From the NCBI GenBank assembly GCA_964542915.1, contig CAZIVP010000014.1:1-64000 (forward strand): a DNA stretch of 64,000 nt, written 5' to 3'. The first letter of the stretch is position 1. Each line of letters opens with the position of its first letter. Below the pieces are notes generated by a model. It was given only the letters and a program-made list of their open reading frames with translations. It was not told where the DNA came from and ran no database searches. A program made the translations under genes and the position numbers. The stretch is from CAZIVP01 sp964542915. Lineage in GTDB: Bacteria; Calditrichota; Calditrichia; Calditrichales; Calditrichaceae. This document shows, piece after piece, positions 1-8,753 of the stretch.

Positions 1-14
1 AGGTGTTACTTATT

Positions 15-671
15 TTAAATGCTAAAAGTCCAATTCCCGCTGAACCAAGACAATTCATTGGCGGAATAAAAATTAAATGTATTAACGAAACCCCAAACTT
101 GCTCTCTATCTCGGCCGCAAATGTAACATGCAGCATCTTCACCAAATGATGTTGTTCCATACTTTTCATAATATGCTCTGAACCGTTCCTCTTTAGCTTT
201 ATCTATAATTGGCGTCCAGAAAGAACTGTCAGTTATTAATCGATCGTTTATCATTACGGAAATCAGATTAGTTGAATCGTCATCTTTTTTGTTTGCTAAT
301 TCGTTCTTGATAACATCTGAATTCTTTTCAAACTCATTTAACAGTCTTTCCAAATGGTGGCTGACATTTTCACAATTTTTAAGAATCCTTGTCAATTTTT
401 TAATAGATTTGTCCGGATTTTGAGCATCCAAATAAATCGTTGGGAATTCGGATACCTTATTGCCTTTTGTGTTTTTTAATAAAATCTTTTTATTGATGTC
501 GCTATCAAACTCCATTGTGGTAGCCCCCACATAATTACATATGTCATCATTTATGTGGAACTTCAATAAAATGACATTTCCCTTTTCCAGAGTGGTATTT
601 AATCCCAACGGATTTTCCTCCATCTGGATATTTTTTGCATAGGCGCCTAATTGATACACTTTTGTTATCAT
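15..671 (-). pseudogene. Cas8b/Csh1 (TM1802 family) N-terminal fragment
   Basis: This 218-residue frame resembles the N-terminal part of type I-B Cascade large subunits (Cas8b/Csh1, TM1802 family). It opens with MITKVYQLGAYAKN, has a mid-region YVGATTMEFDS segment, and has a CYICGRDREQVWGFV half zinc-binding motif followed by FNFYSANE, which matches the family's C-x-x-C-...-FYT-D block. Family members are usually about 500-650 residues, so this ends at less than half length, directly after the zinc-binding block. A second stop lies in the same frame at 6-8, and no obvious frameshift restores the protein within the window. The ATG is preceded by GAGG at good spacing. It is noticeably AT-rich. 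It shares strand with cas6 at 3649-4320. The family call is from remembered motifs, not a search; the gene may be decayed or may be split beyond the window edge. Confidence 0.6.
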
Positions 672-747
672 AACACCCTCATCTATTTATGTAATTTTCT
701 ATATTTTGTAATTTTATACTTCCATCGCTTCCGTCACTGTCTTCCAT

Positions 748-2472
748 TCACCCCACCCCTGCCTTGCGGAATTCATCTATCATGGCCGGGCGCTTGTTAA
801 ACCGCTCCAGCAAGTGATTAATAAATTCCGCCGTTCTTGCCGCCGCCTTTTTATCTTTGATCTGCTTTAACACCTTTAGCCACTCCGCCGCCTGCCGGTA
901 ATAATGCCTGCCCTTGTTCTCTTGCAAAAATCTTTCGGTTCGCCGGGCGATAACGTCCAGAACCTCATCGGGATATACATTGACAATGGGACGCAGGTAG
1001 CTCATGGCCTGGTATAAATCCGATTTTTCCCGGGCAATCGATAACAGCTTTTCGAAGGCTTTTTCTTCCTGTAACAAACGGATATAAAATTTTTCGTATA
1101 TCCCCTGGTCTTTAAGGCCGTCAATAAACGCCCACTCCGCATCGCTGCCGTATGCTTCTTTTAGCTCACGATAATGCTCTACGGTTTGCGACTGTTTAAT
1201 ATATTCTTTTAAAATATTATGATAAAGTTGCGGATGATCTTCCTTACTCAGATGATTATAGAAAAAGGGGATAAATGCTATGTTAAAAGAGAAGGCCAAA
1301 TCCTGTGCCAATTGTACCAATTTTTCTTTATGATCCGCGTAATGATTCACCAGCTTTTCGGCGACCTCTTTATTACCTTTATAATACCTTTCCGCCGCCT
1401 CCAGCCACTGTTTTGTGTCGCCTGTTTTTTCATGAACAACAAGCAGTAATTCACAATAATCCGTTTCCGGCAGTCGCTTGCTTTTTTGTAATTGCCGGAA
1501 AAGCTTGTCAGCAACATCCGCGCTCTGCACGCAGTTTATGAGTATGTCGTTAAAATCATTCATTTGATAAATCTGTTTGTTACCTCTTGCATTAATGCGT
1601 TCAAAGAAAATATCAATCAGTGAGCGGTATACGTCATCAGTGAACGAAAGCTTCGTGAACTGAGAACTAAATGCGTTTAACAACTGTTGCAGATCGATTT
1701 CAACCAAATCATATAAGCCCTCGGCCTCGAAAATAGCTACAGGGTCGTCAATGTTTTCAAAATCAACTTTTTTGGCCGCTTCATAGATGGCCAACAAATG
1801 TTTGAATGCTGCAATGATGTTGTGAATTTCCAATAATTCAAACACCCGATCCGTAAATTGACGAAACAGTGTATTAAACTCGAATTCCGCTCCTTCTTGC
1901 AATATTTCCCACTCTTCGAGGTATCCGTAATGATCGGGCGTATCGTCATAGAATCGCGAATAATCATTCAAATCGAATGCTTCCAATTCAGCCTTTATGT
2001 CTTTGGCCAGGCGGGTTATATCAATGTCGCCGCCCATGGCCTGCGCGCCTTTCAACAGTATTCCAAACCGTTCTAACAGCAACGAAGATTCGCTCAAAAC
2101 GTCTCTCAAAAAATGATCTTTTTTTTCCGGATTTGCCTGTTTCAATAAGGCGTCAATGTCGGGGGTGCGGTCAACGGGTTCCTCTATTTCCTGCGTTTTT
2201 GAAACATCGTTTAGGTTTTCAGTTATACAGAGACCCAGAGCAACGCGGTGCTTGCAAAGCCCCTCATAAAGACAGGTACAGGCAAACATGATACCCTCTG
2301 CCGTTAGTTTGGATTTTACCGTATAAAGAAGGGTACCCATGATTTTAACGCTTATTTCTTCTTTAGATACTTTGACATCCTGAATGGCGCCTTCGTTGTA
2401 CAAATCTTCGCCTCGCCAGAAAATGCGTTCCGGAACGGCGTTTTCAAGATTTTCATTGTTAATTGTCTTCAA
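748..2472 (-). CDS. SWIM zinc-finger protein
   Basis: The 574-residue protein carries one SWIM zinc finger near the N-terminus: FACTCLYEGLCKHRVAL at about residues 63-79 has the C-x-C-x(n)-C-x-H arrangement. SWIM fingers mediate DNA or protein binding and are often found beside, or fused to, SNF2-type ATPases; no ATPase is present here. The remaining ~480 residues are charged and helical in character, without a motif I recognise. The frame begins with TTG (2470-2472); an in-frame stop lies just upstream, and the first internal ATG would cut into the region before the finger, so TTG is the only reasonable start although its ribosome site is poor. It lies between the ORF6N gene and the cas8b fragment on the same strand. 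Its function is unknown. Confidence 0.8.
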   Translation of the reverse strand: MKTINNENLENAVPERIFWRGEDLYNEGAIQDVKVSKEEISVKIMGTLLYTVKSKLTAEGIMFACTCLYEGLCKHRVALGLCITENLNDVSKTQEIEEPVDRTPDIDALLKQANPEKKDHFLRDVLSESSLLLERFGILLKGAQAMGGDIDITRLAKDIKAELEAFDLNDYSRFYDDTPDHYGYLEEWEILQEGAEFEFNTLFRQFTDRVFELLEIHNIIAAFKHLLAIYEAAKKVDFENIDDPVAIFEAEGLYDLVEIDLQQLLNAFSSQFTKLSFTDDVYRSLIDIFFERINARGNKQIYQMNDFNDILINCVQSADVADKLFRQLQKSKRLPETDYCELLLVVHEKTGDTKQWLEAAERYYKGNKEVAEKLVNHYADHKEKLVQLAQDLAFSFNIAFIPFFYNHLSKEDHPQLYHNILKEYIKQSQTVEHYRELKEAYGSDAEWAFIDGLKDQGIYEKFYIRLLQEEKAFEKLLSIAREKSDLYQAMSYLRPIVNVYPDEVLDVIARRTERFLQENKGRHYYRQAAEWLKVLKQIKDKKAAARTAEFINHLLERFNKRPAMIDEFRKAGVG

Positions 2473-2510
2473 TATTTAAAATCCCATCTGATTATTCCAG
2501 TTCGTACCCT

Positions 2511-2606
2511 CCCCCCCTTTTAATCCTCCTCCCTGTGAGCAAGGAAGAGGGCCTGGAGGCTCGCGGCGATCATGTATCAATCTTATATTTGTTTTAGATA
2601 AGTGTG
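2511..2606. repeat. Dispersed intergenic repeat, copy A
   Basis: This gene-free stretch holds a C-rich/G-rich inverted portion (CCTCCTCCC ... GGAAGAGGG) followed by TGTATCAATCTTATATTTG and TTTTAGATAAG. The same arrangement, with GGTATCAATCTGAGATTTA then TTTTGGACAAG, occurs at 37985-38108, and a shorter version occurs at 37259-37350. The shared order and spacing indicate one repeat family. It lies between two minus-strand genes. Confidence 0.5.
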
Positions 2607-2661
2607 ATTTTTCCTTTCTTCTAATATTTATTTTTCTTTTAAAAATTGTGTACGTTTAATT

Positions 2662-3180
2662 TCATTTCTGTTTATCATTCGGCGCCTGGAACCCAATTCG
2701 CCGTTTGGGTTTGACCTCCGGCTGCATTAATTGCCGAATGGCGTCGAACACCACTTTGAATTGTTGATCATACTTCTTTTCCAGATCATCCAGTCGTTTA
2801 GACAAATCTTTGTTGCCTATCAGTATCTTACGTAGCCGTACAAAAGTACGCATTATTTGTATATTGACCTGTACCGCTTGTTTGCTGTTTAGAACAGAGG
2901 AAAGCATAGCCACACCCTGTTCGGTAAAAACATAAGGCATTGTTCTTCTTCCTCCCCAATTTGAAGTCGCAATTTGCGACTTCAAGATTTCAAACTCATC
3001 CTGATTCAGTTGAAACATAAAATCATCGGGGAAACGTTCACTGTTTCGTTTAACTTGCTCATTTAATCGTTTTGTTGCTACGCCGTATAGTTTTGCCAGG
3101 TCCGAATCTAACAGGACGTTCTGTCCACGGATTCTATAAATCATGTCTTCAATACGTTCCGCGGGAATTATCTCATTCAT
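2662..3180 (-). CDS. ORF6N domain protein
   Basis: The protein matches the ORF6N family, a DNA-binding domain common in phage and mobile-element regulators and in standalone bacterial proteins. The typical order is visible: IIPAERIEDMIYRIRGQNV at the start, LDSDLAKLYGVATKRLNEQV, then NSERFPDDFMFQL and MPYVFTEQGVAMLSSVL in the middle. A predicted coiled segment (LDDLEKKYDQQFKVVFDAI) and a basic tail follow. I start it at the ATG at 3178-3180 because GAAGAGG lies 7 bases upstream; an upstream ATG at 3204 would add eight residues. Such proteins often mark horizontally acquired DNA. It sits between the HIRAN and SWIM genes; a role in the neighbouring CRISPR region is not established. Confidence 0.88.
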   Translation of the reverse strand: MNEIIPAERIEDMIYRIRGQNVLLDSDLAKLYGVATKRLNEQVKRNSERFPDDFMFQLNQDEFEILKSQIATSNWGGRRTMPYVFTEQGVAMLSSVLNSKQAVQVNIQIMRTFVRLRKILIGNKDLSKRLDDLEKKYDQQFKVVFDAIRQLMQPEVKPKRRIGFQAPNDKQK

Positions 3181-3238
3181 GATAAAACCTCTTCGCTCAA
3201 ACATAATTAAGATATTTAAAACGACCTTTGTAACAGCC

Positions 3239-3646
3239 TTAAACCGAACTACCTTTCAAATAAACCCGCACTTTTAGCATCTGCCAGTGATCTTCGTCAG
3301 GATCGATTTCAGATATCCTGCATACCAGCGGGACGTTTTGCTGCAACATACGGCTGATATGTCGGTTATCGCTGCGCGGTACATAACCGATGTGTTGTTC
3401 CCTGAATACAATTTTCACCGCAAAGTCGTCGTAAACGTTTTCCGGCTCCGCCTTTAGATGCAAACGGTCGTCGATCTTCATCTGATCGATCAGTCGGGGG
3501 CCGTCATAAAACTGAAAACCAGCGACGCTGAAGGTATTGATTAAGACATCCTGACCGTCCGCCGAACCCCGTAGCTTTTTGACAGCCAGCCCGCCGATCA
3601 GCGGAATGTAGATAAGCGATTTTAAAAACGAACGTCGTTTTGCCAT
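3239..3646 (-). CDS. HIRAN domain protein with Tat-like signal
   Basis: The 135-residue product has a twin-arginine type N-terminus (KRRSFLKS followed by the hydrophobic IYIPLIGGLAV) and then one HIRAN domain over residues ~35-130, recognised from AEPENVYDDFAVKI and HIGYVPRSDN. HIRAN domains bind DNA ends or stalled replication intermediates and are known from Rad5/HLTF-like proteins; standalone versions occur in bacteria. An export signal on a presumed DNA-binding domain is odd, so the N-terminus could instead be a membrane anchor or the domain may bind something else. The ATG lies 2 bases after the cas6 stop codon, so translation is probably coupled to cas6. The next gene downstream, ORF6N, starts 58 bases further on. 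Confidence 0.82.
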   Translation of the reverse strand: MAKRRSFLKSLIYIPLIGGLAVKKLRGSADGQDVLINTFSVAGFQFYDGPRLIDQMKIDDRLHLKAEPENVYDDFAVKIVFREQHIGYVPRSDNRHISRMLQQNVPLVCRISEIDPDEDHWQMLKVRVYLKGSSV

Positions 3647-3648
3647 GA

Positions 3649-4320
3649 TTATTCATTCCATAGTTTTTTAACGGTTCCGAATCCGCGCGCCACCTGTTTT
3701 CCCAACCCCAGATAATCGGGGATCATAAAATTAACTTTAAAGATGCCTTTATAGGTCAACATGGTTTTACCTTTAAAGGTGTTTTTAAGCGGATGAAAAC
3801 GCCCTTCCACATGCACCGCATCCGGGTCGGGTATCCAGTAATCGAAGGCATGGGACACCGTTTTGAGATTCTCACGTAACAGATGGGATAGAAACTTCTG
3901 GCGCTCCTGCCAATCAAGTTGACGTGTCTTTTCATAGTTCTGCTTATTGAGCGCCATCCAGGGGGTTAAAAATTCATATGTCAAGCGTCGATTGCATACC
4001 CCGATTTCTTCCTCAAATACATGAATCGTTTTCTCCGGTATTTCGATCCGCCGATGGCTGATTTCAAAATATCCAACTTTTTCAAACAAGCGCACCAGAA
4101 TCTCATAACCGCTTTTGTAGCCCACAATCACAGGCGTATTATCGAAAACTTTGAATTGCAGTTCGGGATAGACCCAGCGAAAACGGCCGTCAACTTCATG
4201 ATTGTGGATCTCTTTATATTCCGGGAATTGTCGCGCTAAAAAACCGCGGAGACGAGGTATATCCGAAACCTTAAACGCTTCCGGTGCAAAGGTAAGTTTG
4301 ATTATCTTAACATTAGGCAA
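3649..4320 (-). CDS. cas6: CRISPR pre-crRNA endoribonuclease Cas6 (Cas6b-like)
   Basis: Cas6 enzymes cut precursor crRNA within repeats in type I and III CRISPR systems. The 223-residue protein fits the Cas6b type: DIPRLRGFLARQFPE near the N-terminus, then HNHEVDGRFRWVYPELQFK with H39 and H41 in the place where Cas6b enzymes carry catalytic histidines, and a C-terminal glycine-rich loop GLGKQVARGFGTV that contacts RNA in this superfamily. Length is typical. It is the first gene of a minus-strand run (cas6, HIRAN, ORF6N, SWIM, cas8b fragment). No CRISPR array or other complete cas gene is in the window, so its array must lie elsewhere or be lost. The frame is intact. The family assignment is from recognised motifs and not from a search. 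Confidence 0.75.
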   Translation of the reverse strand: MPNVKIIKLTFAPEAFKVSDIPRLRGFLARQFPEYKEIHNHEVDGRFRWVYPELQFKVFDNTPVIVGYKSGYEILVRLFEKVGYFEISHRRIEIPEKTIHVFEEEIGVCNRRLTYEFLTPWMALNKQNYEKTRQLDWQERQKFLSHLLRENLKTVSHAFDYWIPDPDAVHVEGRFHPLKNTFKGKTMLTYKGIFKVNFMIPDYLGLGKQVARGFGTVKKLWNE

Positions 4321-4736
4321 AACAATAGCTCCTCAAATAGTATTGGACGTGCACATTGGTAATAAAAAGAACCAAAGGTCACACCGTTTACGTTCTTGCA
4401 GCCCATCAAAAAATACAGCATAAAAATACATGATCAAAAAAATCAGAACCGGCATAAATCTACAAACTCAGGCAAAAATTGGAATATACAACAATCTGGT
4501 TTCTCAAATATAAATCTTAATGTAAAAAATTTATAAACATAAAAGGTGAGAAATGCAACAATTTTAAAATTAAATTATAAAGAATACATCAAAAGCATGC
4601 AGGAATTCTTCATTATTGTAATGGTTGTTACTATCCTTTTTAGTACCGATAGAATCCTTTAGCAAATAAAAAGCAAAGGTACTTCTATAAAAATCAATTA
4701 TTAAACATGGCTTAATTGGGGGGGTATTATTAATCT
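4321..4736. other. Gene-free AT-rich stretch upstream of cas6
   Basis: These 416 bases separate the divergently oriented run-up of cas6 from the 3' end of phoU. The stretch is AT-rich, with no open reading frame of coding character, no direct repeats spaced like a CRISPR array, and no clear hairpin. It presumably contains the cas6 promoter, but I cannot point to convincing -35/-10 elements. Confidence 0.5.
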
Positions 4737-5384
4737 TCACCCCTGCGACCGGTGACGGGCGATGGCGCCGTCCACCATGTAGATCACGTCCTCGGCGATG
4801 TTGGTCGCCATATCGCCGATGCGTTCCAGATAGCGGGATATGGAAAGATATTTGGTGTAAATGCGGGTATGCACCGGATCCTTTTGAATCGCGTCGTCCA
4901 CAATATCAAAAACGTCCCGGTGCATACGGTCGAGGCGGTCGTCCTGGCTGCACACCAGGTCTGCCAGTTTCGTGTCGGAGTGGATCAGGGCGTCCAAACT
5001 ACGCCGCAGCATAACTTTTACCAGATCGGCCATTTCGCTGAAATCGTAGATAAGCGGGACCTGCATTGATTGTTGCAACTCGAAGGCGCGTTGCGCAATA
5101 TTTGCCGCCAGATCGCCTACGCGCTCCAGATCGTTATTGATCTTTAAGACCGCCACCACATAACGCAGATCATGACCTTCGGGATGAAATTGCGACAGAA
5201 TGCGCAGACAATCTTCTTCGACTTCCACTTCCTGATGATCCACATCGCGATCGTGTTCAATAACGGTTTGGCATAAACTACGGTTGCCTTCATTCAGGGC
5301 GCGGACCGAATCATAAACGGCCTCTTCCACCAGGGCGCTCAGAGAAAGAATTTTCTTTTTGAGGTTCTCCAGTTCACGCTGCAT
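4737..5384 (-). CDS. phoU: Phosphate signalling regulator PhoU
   Basis: PhoU proteins are cytoplasmic helical bundles that link phosphate transporters to phosphate control. The 215-residue product has both PhoU repeats, each with the family's E/D-rich metal-binding core: NNDLERVGDLAANIAQRA at about residues 84-101 and SRYLERIGDMATNIAEDVIY at about 184-203. Length matches the family. It is the last of three minus-strand genes (Na+/Pi symporter, PhoU-like protein, PhoU), with 20 bases to the preceding stop, so it is probably co-transcribed with the symporter. No pstSCAB genes are present in the window, so it most likely acts with the NptA-type symporter; that partnership is inferred from position. 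Confidence 0.92.
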   Translation of the reverse strand: MQRELENLKKKILSLSALVEEAVYDSVRALNEGNRSLCQTVIEHDRDVDHQEVEVEEDCLRILSQFHPEGHDLRYVVAVLKINNDLERVGDLAANIAQRAFELQQSMQVPLIYDFSEMADLVKVMLRRSLDALIHSDTKLADLVCSQDDRLDRMHRDVFDIVDDAIQKDPVHTRIYTKYLSISRYLERIGDMATNIAEDVIYMVDGAIARHRSQG

Positions 5385-5404
5385 ACAACCGCGCCTTGCC
5401 TGCT

Positions 5405-6076
5405 TTATTTCGGCTTATACTTAAAGCCGATGCGGTCAAACGGATTGACCACGCTGGAAGTAATGTTACGCAAATGGGAATTGATGCGTTTGAGATAGCG
5501 GATATATAGCGTTAAGGACGCGATGTCTTTCACTCTTTTACCGGTCTCCTCGCTCTCCAGCAAGTGGTCCAAACAATCCGAGCAGATTTGGTTTATCCCT
5601 TTGTAATCGTCCAGTAATTTGATGGCGGCATCCTCATCGCTGCTTTCCAGACAAGCCTTGGAACGGATGAAAATGTCCTTGAGTCCCGATTCCACCTCCT
5701 TGAGTTTATCCTCGATGTGCGGCGCCTTCAAACGTTCGGGGTGCAGCACGGCCAGATCGAAAATATTCTTGGCGTAGTCGCCGATGCGTTCGATATCGAT
5801 AATGATGGTGATCAGGACCAATCCACCGGCCAGATCGGTCGTTTCGCCCATGGCCAGATGGGTCAGAATTTTCTTACGCACATCGCGTTCGAACTTGTTG
5901 ATCGTTTTGTCTTTTTTGCGGACGCTCATATCCACATTTTCATCGTCGCTCTCGCGTAAAATGCGGATACCTTCGCGCAACATTTCCTCATCGATTTCCA
6001 GCATTTCATAGGACTCTTTATAAGCCTGGTCCATTAAATTATCTTCTTTCCAGAAGTTCAAAATTTCTCTCCACAT
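5405..6076 (-). CDS. PhoU-domain protein
   Basis: This is a second PhoU-type protein, distinct from its neighbour. It has one clear PhoU metal-binding core, IDIERIGDYAKNIFDLAV, at about residues 95-112, and a second weaker one (YLKRINSHLRNITSSVV) near the C-terminus in which the acidic residues are replaced. In NptA/YjbB symporters a PhoU domain is commonly fused to the membrane part; here it looks detached into its own gene. I place the start at the ATG at 6074-6076 because GAGGTG lies 7 bases upstream; the longer frame begins at 6091. It lies between the symporter and phoU genes on the same strand. Confidence 0.88.
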   Translation of the reverse strand: MWREILNFWKEDNLMDQAYKESYEMLEIDEEMLREGIRILRESDDENVDMSVRKKDKTINKFERDVRKKILTHLAMGETTDLAGGLVLITIIIDIERIGDYAKNIFDLAVLHPERLKAPHIEDKLKEVESGLKDIFIRSKACLESSDEDAAIKLLDDYKGINQICSDCLDHLLESEETGKRVKDIASLTLYIRYLKRINSHLRNITSSVVNPFDRIGFKYKPK

Positions 6077-6195
6077 AGGTGAACACCTCATTTATCAACA
6101 TCATATTGATTTCTATCATTTTAAACAAAATTATGCTAAAATTAAAATATAATTTTATTTAAATGTCAAATCCGGAGCGCCGGTTTTCTCCGCCT

Positions 6196-7299
6196 TTATA
6201 ACTCCATAAATAAAATAAAAATCAACGGGATTAAGTAAAGTGAAAAATACCCGGCGATAACCAGTATCAGGTTGCGGTTCGATTTGCTTGCAATGTGGCC
6301 GACACTGTCGGCAAGCCAAATCGGGATAAATTTGAGTGGATAAAAAATCGCAATCCCGAAGATATTGAAACACAAATGGGCAAAAGCGACGGTAACCGCC
6401 ACATCGTTTTGTGTGGCCAGGGCCGCCAGAATGGCCGTTCCGGTGGTGCCGATATTAGCGCCCATGGTGTAGGGAAATATCTGCCGGATACTGATGATGC
6501 CGGCGCCCGCCAGCGGAATAATCAGCGACGTCGTCACCGAACTGCTTTGAACGATCAACGTCATTAATATTCCAAGCGTCAGCGCTAATAAGTCGTTTTT
6601 GAACAGATAGTTATTGATCACCACTTCCAGTTTATCAAGAACCAGGGAACGGATGGTGCGAATAAGGGTGGTTAACGCCCAGAACAACATGGCCAGCGCA
6701 ATAACAGCCAGAATAATACCGCCGAACGGAATATTTATAATGACCTTATCCACCAAATCGAGGACCGGATTCAAAATGACCTTCAGTGGATTGAACAGAT
6801 GCACGCCGCCGGCCGCGGCGAACTGTTTTTCAAGCGTAACCGCGGCTTTTTCGATGGGATGGAAAAAGAATTCAATCGGAAACAAAACGATCACCGCCAG
6901 CACATTGAAAATATCGTGCACCACCCCGGCGCCGAACGCCCGTTTAAACTCCACTCTCCGCGTGGCGTGCCCCATCGAAACGATGGTGTTGGTAATGGTT
7001 GTGCCTATATTGGCGCCCATCACGATCGGCACCGCATTGCCAAGCGATATCGCGCCGCCGGCTACCATGCCCACCACAATGGATGTGGTGGTCGATGAAC
7101 TCTGAATAACGCTCGTGGCAAGAATTCCGATAATCAAACCCGCAAAGGGATTGGAAGTCATCGTCAACATGGTTTCGGCAAAATCACGCCCGAACAACTT
7201 AAAGGAGTGCCCCAGCAGCTTGATGCTTAAAAGGAATAAATAGACGGAAACGATAATGGTAATAATTTTAATAATTTTTTGTCGCGTTTCAGCTTGCAC
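6196..7299 (-). CDS. Na+/phosphate symporter (NptA/YjbB type)
   Basis: This integral membrane protein imports or exports inorganic phosphate with sodium. It has the two inverted Na/Pi-cotransporter repeats, each with the QSSS signature: SVIQSSSTTTSIVVGMVAGG followed by GANIGTTITNT in the first half, and IVQSSSVTTSLIIPLAGAG followed by MGANIGTTGTAIL in the second. About eight to nine hydrophobic segments are visible. At 367 residues it is only the membrane portion; the cytoplasmic PhoU domain that many homologues carry at the C-terminus is missing and appears as the next gene. The start is GTG at 7297-7299 with GGGAG upstream. It leads the three-gene phosphate unit. Confidence 0.92.
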   Translation of the reverse strand: MQAETRQKIIKIITIIVSVYLFLLSIKLLGHSFKLFGRDFAETMLTMTSNPFAGLIIGILATSVIQSSSTTTSIVVGMVAGGAISLGNAVPIVMGANIGTTITNTIVSMGHATRRVEFKRAFGAGVVHDIFNVLAVIVLFPIEFFFHPIEKAAVTLEKQFAAAGGVHLFNPLKVILNPVLDLVDKVIINIPFGGIILAVIALAMLFWALTTLIRTIRSLVLDKLEVVINNYLFKNDLLALTLGILMTLIVQSSSVTTSLIIPLAGAGIISIRQIFPYTMGANIGTTGTAILAALATQNDVAVTVAFAHLCFNIFGIAIFYPLKFIPIWLADSVGHIASKSNRNLILVIAGYFSLYLIPLIFILFMEL

Positions 7300-7586
7300 A
7301 ATAAACTCCCTTGTTCGCTAATGCAACGTTCGCTTAAGCGTACTTTCCAATGCTTGCTTTAATTGCAACCGATAACTTCGCTCCATTATGTCTTAATGTA
7401 TTTGCGTACAAAATAAATAAATTAGCGCCCGATTGTTAAATTTTTGTTAGAATCAGGTTAACTTTAATTGTTTGTGATTTTTTTTATTAATAAGTAAAGA
7501 AGCCGTATAACGCTATTTTTTGGCCGCAAAAATTTTATTACCTTATTGTCTGAAGTTTTACAAAATGAAACCCATGGAGAACACTT

Positions 7587-8672
7587 ATGCCGCTGGTACC
7601 CGAACACATTAAGACGCTGGAGCCCTATAAGGCCGGTAAACCCATCGAGGAGTTGCGCCGCGAACTGGGCCTGAAAAAAATCATTAAACTGGCATCAAAC
7701 GAAAATCCGCTGGGCGTATCGCCCAAAGCACTGAAAGCCCTGCAGGATTGTCTGCCCCTCGTTCACCGCTATCCGAGCCCGGATAGCCACGATCTGCGTA
7801 TGGCCCTGGCCCGTCTTTACGACGTTCGCATTGATAATGTATTCGCCGCCCACGGATCGGAAGGAATCATCTCGCTTATCATGCGTACCTTCCTGTTGGA
7901 CGACGAAGAAGCAATCACCTCCGAAGGCTCCTTTATCACCTTTCGCATTCAGGCGCAGTCCCGCGGCATCCGCCTCCGTAGCGTACCACTGAACAATTAC
8001 CGTTACGACCTGGAGGCCATCGCCGATCAGATCAACGAGAAAACCAAGGTAATCTACCTCGCCAATCCCAACAATCCCACCGGCAATATCTTTACGGTTA
8101 ACGAATTCCTGGGATTCATCAAAAAAGTACCGCCGCGGGTGCTGGTGATACTGGACGAAGCGTATTCGGAGTTTGCCCACGGCGATCCTGCTTATCCCGA
8201 TTCCATGCAGTACCGTCTGGATAATGTAATTACGTTGCGCACCTTTTCCAAAGCTTACGGCTTGGCGGGCGTACGCATCGGCTACGGATTTGCCCATGAT
8301 AACCTGATTAAGAATATGATGAAAGTGAAGTTGTCATTCGAACCCAGCTATCCGGCGCAGATGGCGGCCCTGGCCGCACTGGATGATCAGGATTTTCTTG
8401 AAAAAACGCTGTGGCTCAATCGCCACGGGCGCGAATTTTTCTATCAATTGTTCGACCGCCTGGGCATCCGGTATATTCGCTCCCATGCCAATTTTGTGAC
8501 CATCATTCTGGATTCGGAAAAACAGGTGGATAAATTATACGACAAGTTACTGCGCAAGGGCGTTATCGTCCGCCCCCTCAGGGCGTTCGGCCTGCCGCAC
8601 TGCATACGCATCTCCACCGGCACGGAGGAGGAAAATCAGATATTCGCCAAAACATTCGAACAGGTGATCTAA
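7587..8672 (+). CDS. hisC: Histidinol-phosphate aminotransferase
   Basis: HisC converts imidazole-acetol phosphate and glutamate to histidinol phosphate in histidine synthesis, using PLP. The 361-residue protein has the fold-type I aminotransferase features: LASNENPLG near the N-terminus, NPNNPTGN, DEAYSEF with the cofactor-binding Asp and Tyr, and TFSKAYGLAGVRIGYG, where the Lys at about residue 222 forms the PLP aldimine. A conserved C-terminal arginine region (IRISTGTEEEN) binds the substrate carboxylate. It stands alone without other his genes. Relatives in the same subfamily act on aromatic amino acids or cobalamin precursors, so substrate choice is likely but not certain. Confidence 0.9.
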   Translation: MPLVPEHIKTLEPYKAGKPIEELRRELGLKKIIKLASNENPLGVSPKALKALQDCLPLVHRYPSPDSHDLRMALARLYDVRIDNVFAAHGSEGIISLIMRTFLLDDEEAITSEGSFITFRIQAQSRGIRLRSVPLNNYRYDLEAIADQINEKTKVIYLANPNNPTGNIFTVNEFLGFIKKVPPRVLVILDEAYSEFAHGDPAYPDSMQYRLDNVITLRTFSKAYGLAGVRIGYGFAHDNLIKNMMKVKLSFEPSYPAQMAALAALDDQDFLEKTLWLNRHGREFFYQLFDRLGIRYIRSHANFVTIILDSEKQVDKLYDKLLRKGVIVRPLRAFGLPHCIRISTGTEEENQIFAKTFEQVI

Positions 8673-8753
8673 GCAACGGTTCCATGCTGAATGGCCTCGC
8701 GGAGAAGCATTCGGAAATGATTGCATGGATGAATGGCCGGAGCGGCGGCGCGT

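Noticed and set aside
15..671. Complete small hypothetical protein instead of a cas8b fragment
   Set aside because: The zinc-binding block and N-terminal motifs match the large Cas8b family and the frame ends where the family continues; kept as a fragment with moderate confidence.
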